DNA from: a virus
DNA length: 56,000 bases
Reading direction: 5' to 3' (one strand)
IMG/VR virus record: IMGVR_UViG_3300044626_000250
Span: 1-56,000 of that record
Shown: positions 19,250 to 26,056 of the stretch, in pieces
How the letters are laid out: each line of letters starts with the position of its first letter
Position numbering within the stretch: position 1 is the stretch's first letter
Notes under the pieces: generated by a model
Database searches by the model: none
Told to the model about the DNA's origin: nothing
Seen by the model: only the letters and a program-made list of their open reading frames with translations
Translations under genes and position numbers: made by a program

Positions 19250-20530
19250 ATGGCAGTAAGATTTGCAGTGGCATCTGGTAATTGGAGTAACACAGCTATT
19301 TGGAATGGTGGAACATTACCAACAAGTGCAGATGATGTGTATGCTAATACATTTACTGTTACTATTGATGGTACGTTCACTGTATTATCAGTTAGAAACA
19401 CAGCATTAGCTTCTCCAGTAATTACAGTGGGTGGTCAGTTTATATATGCAAACAATGGTAATCTAACTTGTACTGCAGCAATTCCTTTTTATTCTGGAGT
19501 ATTATCTTTGGCAGTTATTGAAATGACATTAACTGCTGGTAATATAGCCACATTTAATGGAAGTAGTTTGAGTACTTCAAGTACAGCACTTACAGCTACT
19601 GGTTCAATAGGTTTAAGATTATCAGGAACAGGAACATTTAATATAAATGGCAATTTTACAACTGACCTTGGAGGTGGTTCAGGAAATAATAATAAAAATA
19701 TGATTAACGCTACAGCTGCTGGAATAGTTAATGTTGTAGGAACTTTAATTAATAATAATGGTAATGTATCTAATAATGCTATTATAACTATTTCTAATAA
19801 TGCTACTGTAAATTGTACAGGTAATGTATTTTCAAATACAAACACTGGTACATCTGGTGGTTCAGCAATATTTATTTCAACAGGAACATTAAATGTTACT
19901 GGAAATTTATTATCATCAAATTCAATAACAGTATTTACAACAGGAGGAGCAGTTAATATAATTGGTAATGTTACAGGAGGAACTAGTCAACCAGCTATTT
20001 TTAATAATAATACAGCAGCTGTTATTTCTGTTACTGGAATAATAACTTCTGGAACAGGAGCACCAGCAATATATTCTTCCTTTGCTTTAACAAGTGCATA
20101 TTCTGCTGGTACTTTTGTAAAGGTGTCAGGTAACGTAGTTAATTCAACTAATATAATGGCTATTGTAGCACCAAGAGTAACAATAGACACAAACACATCA
20201 AGTTGGTTGTTTCAAATATCAACAGGTGGTAATAGAACTTTATATGCAGCAGGTGTTGCTTTAGGTAATCCTGCAATTACAGATGTTAGACTTGGAACTA
20301 TTTATGGGGCATCAGGTGAACTTACAGGAACATTAATTGTACCATCTCCTTCTAATGTATTACAAGGTGTTGGAACAGATGCTACAGTGGGAACATTGTT
20401 AATGACACCAGCAGACTTTTGGAATTATTTAATTTCAAGTGGTTTCACTGCTAATAGTATTGGTGATAGATTACAGAACGCAAGCACTGTTGCTACAACT
20501 GGTGGACAAATAGCAAGTTATAATATATAA
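19250..20530 (+). CDS. Repetitive beta-solenoid-like fiber/adhesin protein
   Basis: A 426-residue protein that opens with ASGNWSNTAIWNGGTLPTS, a pattern common at the start of parallel beta-helix or G8-like surface domains. The body is built of short, irregular repeats of hydrophobic strands and Asn/Thr/Gly turns (for example INNNGNVSNNAIITISNNA and NVTGNLLSSNSI), typical of a beta-solenoid. Cysteines are almost absent. The C-terminal 90 residues leave the repeat pattern (AGVALGNPAITDVRLGTIYG and beyond) and may be a capping or trimerisation module. A role in receptor or polysaccharide binding is inferred. No catalytic residues can be identified. Confidence 0.6.
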   Translation: MAVRFAVASGNWSNTAIWNGGTLPTSADDVYANTFTVTIDGTFTVLSVRNTALASPVITVGGQFIYANNGNLTCTAAIPFYSGVLSLAVIEMTLTAGNIATFNGSSLSTSSTALTATGSIGLRLSGTGTFNINGNFTTDLGGGSGNNNKNMINATAAGIVNVVGTLINNNGNVSNNAIITISNNATVNCTGNVFSNTNTGTSGGSAIFISTGTLNVTGNLLSSNSITVFTTGGAVNIIGNVTGGTSQPAIFNNNTAAVISVTGIITSGTGAPAIYSSFALTSAYSAGTFVKVSGNVVNSTNIMAIVAPRVTIDTNTSSWLFQISTGGNRTLYAAGVALGNPAITDVRLGTIYGASGELTGTLIVPSPSNVLQGVGTDATVGTLLMTPADFWNYLISSGFTANSIGDRLQNASTVATTGGQIASYNI

Positions 20531-20548
20531 ATATAAAAATAAATTAAT

Positions 20549-20556
20549 TACATTTG
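20549..20556 (+). promoter_or_regulatory. Candidate -7 box TACATTTG upstream of a membrane-protein gene
   Basis: TACATTTG matches the Bacteroidota -7 consensus TAnnTTTG and lies 18 nt before the ATG at 20575. Its surroundings, TTACATTTGTAACTAAA, resemble the leader at 55.94 kb on the other strand (TTATATTTGTAATTAAA). No clear TTG-type -33 box is seen upstream. Confidence 0.45.
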
Positions 20557-20574
20557 TAACTAAAATAAAAAATT

Positions 20575-20922
20575 ATGAGTACATTTATAACCTTATTGAA
20601 AACTATGTCAACTTTCTTTACAAGTTTTCAACAAATATTCTTTAAAGACTTCATTAAAGAACGCAGATACCTACATTTCTTTTTATCAATAGCTATTGTA
20701 TTAGCTTCTTTTATATTTGCATACAATTTTATGAACTTTGATGGTGGACCTTTTTGGGTTTACGTAGTAATAGGATGGTTTCAAGGATATGCTATTAACT
20801 GGGTAAGAGAATGGTATTACAATTACAAATCTAAATATGAAATACCATTTGATTATTTAGATGTATATGCAGGAGCATATGGAGGAATAATAGCATCAAT
20901 AATTTATTTAATAATAATATAA
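20575..20922 (+). CDS. Small multi-pass membrane protein (115 aa)
   Basis: A 115-residue protein with three likely membrane segments: about residues 33-52 (FFLSIAIVLASFIFAYNF), 58-75 (GPFWVYVVIGWFQGYAI) and 98-115 (AYGGIIASIIYLIII, at the very C-terminus). The N-terminal 30 residues are charged. It could be a second holin or antiholin, or a membrane protein that alters later infection, but no family is recognised. It sits apart from the lysis cassette among adhesin genes and has its own promoter-like box just upstream, which suggests separate timing. Confidence 0.55.
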   Translation: MSTFITLLKTMSTFFTSFQQIFFKDFIKERRYLHFFLSIAIVLASFIFAYNFMNFDGGPFWVYVVIGWFQGYAINWVREWYYNYKSKYEIPFDYLDVYAGAYGGIIASIIYLIII

Positions 20923-20934
20923 AAATATATAGAA

Positions 20935-21651
20935 ATGGCAATACCATCAAGAGGAATAGGCTGGAGTACAGAAGATAACCTGTTATGGCAGATATCTAAA
21001 CAACTAGAGCAACTTACTAATGTTACAGCTAAGGGTTGTACAACCACTACAAGCACAAGTAGTAGCACAACCACCACAACAACCACCTTACCTGTTTATC
21101 AAGTGTATACAGCTTTATTAACACAAACAGGAGCTAGTACGCCAAATGCAGTTGGAGATCTTCCATTATTACCTGGTACTACTTATGAAATTATTGACAA
21201 TGATGGTGGTACAGCTGATTTTACAAATGTAGGTGCTCCTAACAATAATGTAGGAACATTTTTTGTTGCTACAGGAACAACACCAACTAGTTGGGGAGAT
21301 AATTTATTAGGTCAATTACAATATGATTCAGGGGCTCCAACAGTAATAGTGTTAGAGAACACTATTGGTAATATTTATTTTACATATAGAGATCCAGGTC
21401 AATATAAATGTTGGTCTGATAATTTATTTACACAAGATAAAACAACTGTTTTTATAAGTGATACAGTTAATACTAAATCAATTTCAGATCCTTTACAAAT
21501 GAGAGTGTTATGTTCTATTGATACAGGTCAACAACCAGGTTATTTAAATATATTCACAGGAACAGTGGCTCCATCTTATGAAGATGGTATAATAACTAAT
21601 GATGGTAACTTACAGTTTTATGTAACATTTGAAATCAGAGTTTATAACTAA
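20935..21651 (+). CDS. Modular surface protein: SKQLE N-module, Thr-rich linker, beta C-domain
   Basis: A 238-residue protein with three parts. Residues 1-35 (MAIPSRGIGWSTEDNLLWQI then SKQLEQL and a Cys) form a module almost repeated in the gene at 21667. Residues about 36-51 are a Thr/Ser-only linker. From about residue 52 there is a beta-rich domain that starts YQVYTALLTQTG, contains VLENTIGNI and ends FEIRVYN. The same landmarks (YKVYSARVEM, VFENTLGV, IEIRVYP) occur in the gene at 24339, so the C-domain is also shared. Swapping of modules among neighbours is typical of adhesins or decoration proteins. The attachment function of the N-module is inferred; no enzyme motif is visible. Confidence 0.6.
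   Translation: MAIPSRGIGWSTEDNLLWQISKQLEQLTNVTAKGCTTTTSTSSSTTTTTTTLPVYQVYTALLTQTGASTPNAVGDLPLLPGTTYEIIDNDGGTADFTNVGAPNNNVGTFFVATGTTPTSWGDNLLGQLQYDSGAPTVIVLENTIGNIYFTYRDPGQYKCWSDNLFTQDKTTVFISDTVNTKSISDPLQMRVLCSIDTGQQPGYLNIFTGTVAPSYEDGIITNDGNLQFYVTFEIRVYN
21040..21088 (+). repeat. Thr-codon low-complexity tract (first)
   Basis: Imperfect ACA/ACC/ACT/AGT triplet run that encodes the Thr/Ser linker of the modular protein at 20935. Similar tracts recur at about 21.8 and 24.0 kb. Confidence 0.8.
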
Positions 21652-21666
21652 TAATATAAAAGAAAA

Positions 21667-21834
21667 ATGGCTATACCTAGTAGACAAATTGGACAAAGCA
21701 CACAAGCTAATTTACTTTGGCAGATATCTAAGCAGTTAGAACGTCTAATCTGTGTAGCAGCTTGTGGATGTTCTACAACCACGACAACAACAACTATAGA
21801 ACCTACAACCACTACGACCACAACAGTATCATAA
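21667..21834 (+). CDS. Short SKQLE-module protein with mucin-like Thr-rich tail (55 aa)
   Basis: A 55-residue frame from the ATG in AGAAAAATGG to TAA. Residues 1-27 (MAIPSRQIGQSTQANLLWQI then SKQLERL) match the N-terminal module of the 20935 gene at about 20 of 27 positions. A Cys-rich segment (CVAACGC) follows, and then two Thr runs split by IEP. There is no C-terminal beta domain, so it is either a free-standing short module or the remnant of a copy that lost its C-domain. The region around the ATG is also similar to the longer gene (GAAATGGCWATACC), which supports duplication. Function is unknown. Confidence 0.6.
   Translation: MAIPSRQIGQSTQANLLWQISKQLERLICVAACGCSTTTTTTTIEPTTTTTTTVS
21775..21828 (+). 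repeat. Thr-codon low-complexity tract (second)
   Basis: ACA/ACC/ACG/ACT triplets that encode two Thr runs separated by Ile-Glu-Pro at the end of the 55-residue protein. The composition matches the tracts at about 21.06 and 24.0 kb. Confidence 0.8.
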
Positions 21835-21859
21835 ATAATCATATTAAACCAACTACATT

Positions 21860-22876
21860 ATGAAAGAATTGAAATTTATCCAGGCTTGTCCTAGTGACAT
21901 TTATTACACATGGCAAGTAAATTTATGGATGGAGAGTCTTAAAGAAATAGGACACTCTGACAAAGCAATCAATCTAATCTTTACACCTAAAGGAAGAGAG
22001 AATAGAGATAAGTGGAAACAGATAGAAGATCTATATCCAGAAGCAGAGTTTCATTATTATGAAGATGAGGATAATTTGAATAGATTAATTAGTATATACA
22101 TTCCTGTATTAAGACCATATGTTTTATGGAGACATTTTAAATTACATCCAGAACTAAGTGATTGTGCTATATTCTATTGTGATTCAGACATTCTTTTCAT
22201 GAAAGATTTCAATGTGGATCAGTTTTTGGAAGATGATGTAAACTACTTATCAGATACAAACAGTTATATCAATGCTAAGTATTTTGATAGTAAGATCAAT
22301 CAAGTGCTACCAGAGAAACTGGAAGAGTATAAAACTAGAGATGTTCTTGCTGAAATAGCAAGTGTTGTTGGAATAAGCAGAGAAATAGCTGAAGCTAATA
22401 ATGATCATTCAGGAGGAGCTCAATATCTATTAAAGAATGTAGATAGTGACTTCTGGAGTAAGGTGATGAATGATTGTATTCTTATAAGAACCTATTTACA
22501 ACAAGTGAATAGAGAATTCTTTAAAGATGAGAACAGTGGATTCCAAAGTTGGTGTGCAGATATGTGGGCTGTTCTTTGGAACATCTGGTTAAGAAATCAA
22601 GAAACTAAAGTGGTGAAAGAACTAGCATTTGCTTGGGCAACAGATCCACTTATTAAATTAGATACGCACACCATCTTTCATAATGCAGGCATAGTGTCTG
22701 AAACAGGAAATGGTTATCCAGCTTTTTATAAAGGTAAATATCACATGGGAACAGATCCAACAAAAGATCCTAACCTAGATATGATTCTTGAGAATGAACA
22801 ATCAAAAAAATATTGCACGTGGTTCTATGCAAGTAAACTAAATGAACTAAAACAAAAATATAAACTTAATTATTAA
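21860..22876 (+). CDS. Putative glycosyltransferase (GT-A-like, DSD motif)
   Basis: A 338-residue soluble protein. It starts MKELKFIQACPSDIYYTWQV and has an IFYCDSDILFMKDF segment (D108, D110), the DxD metal/nucleotide-sugar site of GT-A-fold glycosyltransferases. Later landmarks are DHSGGAQYL, SWCADMWAVLW and a HTIFHNAG segment, all compatible with a sugar-transfer active site. It lies between Thr-rich mucin-like modular genes on the same strand, so glycosylation of these virion proteins is a natural hypothesis; modification of a host surface glycan or of another virion protein is equally possible. The start is the first ATG after the previous stop (25 nt). The enzyme class is moderately certain and the substrate unknown. 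Confidence 0.7.
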   Translation: MKELKFIQACPSDIYYTWQVNLWMESLKEIGHSDKAINLIFTPKGRENRDKWKQIEDLYPEAEFHYYEDEDNLNRLISIYIPVLRPYVLWRHFKLHPELSDCAIFYCDSDILFMKDFNVDQFLEDDVNYLSDTNSYINAKYFDSKINQVLPEKLEEYKTRDVLAEIASVVGISREIAEANNDHSGGAQYLLKNVDSDFWSKVMNDCILIRTYLQQVNREFFKDENSGFQSWCADMWAVLWNIWLRNQETKVVKELAFAWATDPLIKLDTHTIFHNAGIVSETGNGYPAFYKGKYHMGTDPTKDPNLDMILENEQSKKYCTWFYASKLNELKQKYKLNY

Positions 22877-22881
22877 ATAAA

Positions 22882-23670
22882 ATGACACCAAACAAACGTG
22901 ACTTAAAAGCGTATTCTCGCTTTGATGGAACTGGTAGAATCGTACCAGGAAGCACTGTGCTTAGACGTAACAAACCTAAAGTGGGTAATTGGAAAGAAGT
23001 GCAGGCATATGAATGTTGTTCACCTTCTCTAAACACTTCATATAGATGCTGTATAGCAATACAAGCTGTTGCAGATAGTGATAGTGGATTGTATGGTTTT
23101 ACATTACAAACTAGAAATAATGGAGGACCTAATTTAACAGGAAGTATTCAATGGACATCTACAGCAAGTGAGAGTTTTTCTCTTGTTGCTGATGGAAGTA
23201 ATTATGATTTTGAATATGATTTGGAAGGTGTAATTCCTCACACTGTGTATCTATGTATAGATAATGCTTCTCAGATTCAAGATTTTGAAATTGGATTTGG
23301 TCCTGGTAATTCTGTAGCAATAAGCAATCTTTATCAACTAGAAGGCATTAATGAATGGGATGGTGATGATATGGAATTCAATTCTTTAGATTTTACAGGC
23401 ATCACTACAATAACACGTCTATATAACGATAATACAGGATTAGTACATATAAACATTACAGGTTGTGTAAACTTGGAGGAGGTTGAGATAGAGGGTAATG
23501 CTTTAACAGAAGCTTCTGTAGATCATGTTCTTATTACACTTGATGACAATGGTCTTACCAATGGTTATGTTGATATTAGTGGAGGAACTAATTCTACACC
23601 ATCTGCTCTAGGTTTAGCAGCTGAAGCAAGTCTTATATTAAAAGGTTGGGACGTATTTATTAACCCTTAA
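22882..23670 (+). CDS. Modular adhesin-like protein: RFDG/ECC module, beta domain, LRR-like C-domain
   Basis: A 262-residue protein. Residues 5-45 (DLKAYSRFDGTGRIVPGS through WKEVQAYECC) form a module repeated in the genes at 23825 and 24097. Residues about 50-145 are beta-rich, with paired Cys (YRCC). The C-terminal 100 residues look like a short leucine-rich-repeat domain: FNSLDFTGITTITRLYNDN, then HINITGCVNLEEVEIEGNAL and VDISGGTNSTPSALGLAAEA, ending KGWDVFINP. This LRR type is familiar from tail and adhesin proteins of Bacteroidota phages. Binding to a host glycan or protein is inferred. Confidence 0.6.
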   Translation: MTPNKRDLKAYSRFDGTGRIVPGSTVLRRNKPKVGNWKEVQAYECCSPSLNTSYRCCIAIQAVADSDSGLYGFTLQTRNNGGPNLTGSIQWTSTASESFSLVADGSNYDFEYDLEGVIPHTVYLCIDNASQIQDFEIGFGPGNSVAISNLYQLEGINEWDGDDMEFNSLDFTGITTITRLYNDNTGLVHINITGCVNLEEVEIEGNALTEASVDHVLITLDDNGLTNGYVDISGGTNSTPSALGLAAEASLILKGWDVFINP

Positions 23671-23682
23671 AATTTAAATATC

Positions 23683-23823
23683 ATGTCAATAAAAAAAGTA
23701 ACCCCAGAAGAACAAGCAATTAGAAATGCTCAAGATAAAACAGTTTCTGATTATATAAAAGAAGGCAAGACTCTTGAAGAAGCTAGAGCTCTTGTTTTAG
23801 CTAACAAACAAACAACTAATTAA
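23683..23823 (+). CDS. Small hypothetical protein (46 aa)
   Basis: A 46-residue frame, ATG to TAA, 12 nt after the LRR-like gene and 1 nt before the next start. The sequence (MSIKKVTPEEQAIRNAQDKT then VSDYIKEGKTLEEARALVLA) predicts two amphipathic helices. An A-rich leader (AATTTAAATATC) precedes it. No function is recognised; compact packing with its neighbours supports translation. Confidence 0.55.
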   Translation: MSIKKVTPEEQAIRNAQDKTVSDYIKEGKTLEEARALVLANKQTTN

Positions 23824-23824
23824 A

Positions 23825-24091
23825 ATGGCAACTAATAACAGACCTCTGAAAGCATATGTTAGATTCGATGGATCTGGCAGAATTGTTGCTGGAAGTTTGA
23901 TTCTTAGAAAGAACAAACCTAAGGTGGGTAAGTGGAAAGAAATACAAGCATATGAGTGCTGTTTTCTTACTACAACCACCACAACAACTGTTGCTCCTAC
24001 TACTACTAGTACAACAACTGTAGCACCTACAACAACAACTAGTACTACAGCTGGACCTACAACAACTACTACAACAACTCCAGCACCTTAA
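23825..24091 (+). CDS. RFDG/ECC-module protein with long mucin-like Thr-rich tail (88 aa)
   Basis: Residues 5-47 (PLKAYVRFDGSGRIVAGS through WKEIQAYECC) are a close copy of the N-terminal module of the 22882 gene. Residues about 49-88 consist of Thr runs separated by VAP, AGP and PAP, a Pro/Thr/Ser pattern like eukaryotic mucins. There is no C-terminal folded domain. The Thr tail could be an extended, possibly O-glycosylated stalk; the nearby glycosyltransferase at 21860 makes that worth testing. The conserved ending Glu-Cys-Cys in all three copies may form disulfides or bind metal. Confidence 0.6.
   Translation: MATNNRPLKAYVRFDGSGRIVAGSLILRKNKPKVGKWKEIQAYECCFLTTTTTTTVAPTTTSTTTVAPTTTTSTTAGPTTTTTTTPAP
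23969..24088 (+). repeat. Thr-codon low-complexity tract (third, longest)
   Basis: About 120 bases dominated by ACT/ACA/ACC codons with interspersed GTTGCTCCT, GTAGCACCT and GCTGGACCT, giving a mucin-like protein tail. It is a direct repeat in three rough units and a plausible site for slippage or recombination with the tracts at about 21.06 and 21.8 kb. Confidence 0.8.
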
Positions 24092-24096
24092 TTATC

Positions 24097-24318
24097 ATGG
24101 CAAGAAGTAATAACAATAACAAGCTTAAAGCTTTTGTACGTTTTGATGGAACAGGACGTATTATACCAAGTAGTTTAATTGTACAAGCATTTAAACCTGC
24201 TGTAGGTAACTATGTAGAGATAGATGCTAAAGAGTGTTGTAATTATGTTCCAGGTATTCTTCTTTTAGAAGATGGAGGATCATTGCTACAGGAAGATAAT
24301 GGAGAAATTTTACTTTAA
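24097..24318 (+). CDS. Third RFDG/ECC-module protein (73 aa)
   Basis: Residues about 8-49 (KLKAFVRFDGTGRIIPSS through YVEIDAKECC) are the most divergent of three copies of the module found in the 22882 and 23825 genes. The 24-residue tail is different: YVPGILLLEDGGSLLQEDNG then EILL, acidic and Leu-rich in place of Thr-rich. It starts 5 nt after the previous stop. The pattern of conserved head and different tail supports a modular anchor that carries varied C-terminal parts. Function is unknown. Confidence 0.6.
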   Translation: MARSNNNNKLKAFVRFDGTGRIIPSSLIVQAFKPAVGNYVEIDAKECCNYVPGILLLEDGGSLLQEDNGEILL

Positions 24319-24338
24319 CAATATTAAAAATAACAAAA

Positions 24339-24782
24339 ATGGCAAATAAAAAAATAAGTCAGCTTACAGCAGCTGCAGCCTTAACAGGAACAGAATTACT
24401 ACCAATTGTACAAGGTGGTGAAACAGTACAAACAACAGCACAAGACATTGCTGATCTTGGTGGAGGTGGATTACTATACAAAGTGTATTCAGCTAGAGTT
24501 GAAATGAGTGATGGTAGTGCTACTGTTTTTGAAAATACATTAGGAGTTACAATTACATGGACATCAACAAGTGGTCAAATAAGCACAGGAACAGTTGGTG
24601 GACTTATTGGTCAAAATAATGTTTATGTTCAAGTTAGTAGTCGTACAACTACTAGTTCTCCTAAGATTGTAAGTGGAGAATTTAATCCTACTCCATGGAA
24701 TGTAATGGTAAAACAAACAGATAATGCAGGAGTTGCAGATAGCACTCAGTCTATATTTATAGAAATTCGTGTATATCCATAA
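24339..24782 (+). CDS. Structural/adhesin-type protein with KKISQLTAA N-module
   Basis: A 147-residue protein. Residues 3-35 (NKKISQLTAAAALTGTELLP then IVQGGETVQTT) match an N-terminal segment that recurs in many phage tail and fiber proteins. From about residue 47 a beta domain begins YKVYSARVEM, contains VFENTLGV and ends IEIRVYP, sharing landmarks with the C-domain of the 20935 gene. This is thus a second combination of a common virion-attachment head with the same C-domain. A role as a virion surface protein is inferred. Confidence 0.6.
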   Translation: MANKKISQLTAAAALTGTELLPIVQGGETVQTTAQDIADLGGGGLLYKVYSARVEMSDGSATVFENTLGVTITWTSTSGQISTGTVGGLIGQNNVYVQVSSRTTTSSPKIVSGEFNPTPWNVMVKQTDNAGVADSTQSIFIEIRVYP

Positions 24783-24795
24783 CATAAAAAACAAA

Positions 24796-25209
24796 ATGGC
24801 ACTAAAATCCCTATTTCCAGATGACATGATGAAATCATCATCTGAAGGCTTAACGTTAGAAAGCATAGCTGCCAAGCTTACTTACTTCCATGAGCAATTA
24901 CATCTGCTACATTGGCAAACAACATCATATGCTCAACACCAAGCTCTTGGTGGATTATATGATTATGTTCATGACTTCAAAGATGGATTGGTTGAAAAGA
25001 TTATGGGATATACAGGTAAAAGACCTAGTCCATATAAAATAGAACCATTAATAAATTGCACAGGAGAGCAGTGCGTTAGTAATCTTTTATCTTTTGCATC
25101 AGCTTTAAAGATGTATGGTGAGAAGAATGGTTATCATGATGTATGTAATCTAGCAGATTCATTATCAGGAGAAGCAGCTAAAACTAAATACCTATTAACA
25201 TTGTCATAA
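24796..25209 (+). CDS. Dps/ferritin-like four-helix protein
   Basis: A 137-residue protein. The start chosen is ATG at 24796, in an AACAAAATGGCA leader after the previous stop; an in-frame upstream ATG overlaps the preceding gene. The stretch LTYFHEQLHLLHWQTTSYAQ followed by HQALGGLYDYVHDFKDGL resembles the helix with ferroxidase-type His/Trp and Asp residues in Dps-like proteins. It is seen in phage proteins of the ferritin-like superfamily (I recall DUF5856, unverified). The usual second Dps metal-site pattern is not obvious, so iron oxidation is uncertain. A pair of Cys (NCTGEQC) lies in the C-terminal third. It may protect DNA or be a structural four-helix protein. The last base of the stop is the first base of the next ATG. 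Confidence 0.6.
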   Translation: MALKSLFPDDMMKSSSEGLTLESIAAKLTYFHEQLHLLHWQTTSYAQHQALGGLYDYVHDFKDGLVEKIMGYTGKRPSPYKIEPLINCTGEQCVSNLLSFASALKMYGEKNGYHDVCNLADSLSGEAAKTKYLLTLS

Positions 25210-25496
25210 TGGAGATAAACAGAAAACATTTTCCTAAGGTGATGCAAGATAATGATGAAGTTTTTCTTGCACACTTGGAAGGTGTTATCTCTTCTGTTGA
25301 TGAACTCTGTAGTCTGGAGATAACAAAAAATCCTGACAGCTATAGATTCAGAATAGCAGCTAGTCATCCAATGTACAACAATATGCTTATAGAAGAAATT
25401 CTTAAATTTTGCAATATGTTTAAAATAAGAATAGATATGAGCAAGAGTATTAAAACATCAAGTGTTATAACATTTGAAATAAATTTAGAGAGTTAA
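25209..25496 (+). CDS. Hypothetical protein (95 aa)
   Basis: A 95-residue protein whose ATG overlaps the stop of the Dps-like gene by one base, so the two are probably translationally coupled. The sequence mixes beta and helix (HLEGVISSVDELCSLEI, then YRFRIAASHPMYNNMLIEEI) and has an internal EILKFCNMFKIRIDMSKSIK stretch. No motif or family is recognised. It might be a partner of the Dps-like protein. Confidence 0.5.
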   Translation: MEINRKHFPKVMQDNDEVFLAHLEGVISSVDELCSLEITKNPDSYRFRIAASHPMYNNMLIEEILKFCNMFKIRIDMSKSIKTSSVITFEINLES

Positions 25497-25508
25497 AATA
25501 TTATTTTA

Positions 25509-25516
25509 TATATTTA
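25509..25516 (+). promoter_or_regulatory. Candidate -7-like box TATATTTA
   Basis: Lies in the 47-base gap before the gene at 25544, in an AT-only context (TTTTATATATTTACAATTAA). It differs from TAnnTTTG at the last base, as does TATCTTTA before recA. It could drive the 25.5-30.2 kb gene set. Confidence 0.3.
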
Positions 25517-25543
25517 CAATTAATTTTAAAACCAAATTACATT

Positions 25544-25783
25544 ATGGCACAGTATGATCCTAACAAGAGATACACTTGGCAACCAGAAGACAAATTCGAA
25601 TTCAATGGAAGAGAATTTGGTCTAATTCTTAATTCTTTAAGAGCTATTCTTAATACAGAAGAAGCTGCAAAGATTTTATTAGCTCAACAAGCTAATGCTG
25701 CTATTGAGGGAGTTATGGCAAAAAATGTTGAATTAGACATTGTTAAAGAAGCAATGGAAGAGGTTTCTTCTAAAGATCTTTAA
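25544..25783 (+). CDS. Hypothetical protein (79 aa)
   Basis: A 79-residue, mostly helical acidic protein (YTWQPEDKFEFNGREFGLIL, then LRAILNTEEAAKILLAQQAN, with a Glu-rich C-terminus). It is preceded by a 47-base AT-rich gap with a promoter-like box. No family is recognised with confidence. A small hairpin (25792-25816) follows the stop. Confidence 0.5.
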   Translation: MAQYDPNKRYTWQPEDKFEFNGREFGLILNSLRAILNTEEAAKILLAQQANAAIEGVMAKNVELDIVKEAMEEVSSKDL

Positions 25784-25791
25784 AAAACAGT

Positions 25792-25816
25792 TCTGGTTGG
25801 GTGATTAAGAACCAGA
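25792..25816 (+). other. Intergenic hairpin TCTGGTT/AACCAGA
   Basis: Perfect 7-bp arms with an 11-base loop (GGGTGATTAAG), between the genes at 25544 and 25841. It is not followed by a T-run, so an intrinsic terminator is unlikely. It may be a structured leader or a processing site. Confidence 0.45.
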
Positions 25817-25840
25817 TGTAGATAATATAAGCACTTCTCT

Positions 25841-26056
25841 ATGAGAATATATGAACCAAAAAATAGAATAGATGTTATAACACCTAGGGGAGAAGGTATC
25901 ATCTGGTTAGTGACTGATTATGGTCATGAGACAGATACCATCTATACAATTATAATTAATTCAACAGGTGAGATGTGGCAATACACTCACAAAGATATAA
26001 TAGTTAAACCCAATATAACATTTAAACGCTATGATGACAACAAATCCAACAGGTAA
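25841..26056 (+). CDS. Hypothetical protein (71 aa)
   Basis: A 71-residue beta-rich protein (IDVITPRGEGIIWLVTDYGH, then DTIYTIIINSTGEMWQYTHK). It looks like a small barrel with strands of alternating hydrophobics. It overlaps the start of the basic gene at 26031 by 26 bases. Function is not recognised. Confidence 0.5.
   Translation: MRIYEPKNRIDVITPRGEGIIWLVTDYGHETDTIYTIIINSTGEMWQYTHKDIIVKPNITFKRYDDNKSNR

Noticed and set aside
19489-20196. Long leftward frames opposite the beta-solenoid gene.
   Set aside because: They follow from the biased composition of the repetitive gene; no promoter, start context or recognisable protein.
20904-21086. Leftward frame rich in Val/Leu opposite the first Thr tract (and similar ones opposite 21.8 and 24.0 kb).
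   Set aside because: It is the complement of ACA/ACC Thr codons, which reads as GTT/GGT Val/Gly. It lies inside the well-supported rightward modular genes and has no leader or coupling.
25799-25816. The hairpin at 25.8 kb as a tRNA remnant.
   Set aside because: The GGTT and AACC parts form one simple stem; no acceptor stem, T-loop or CCA end could be fitted.
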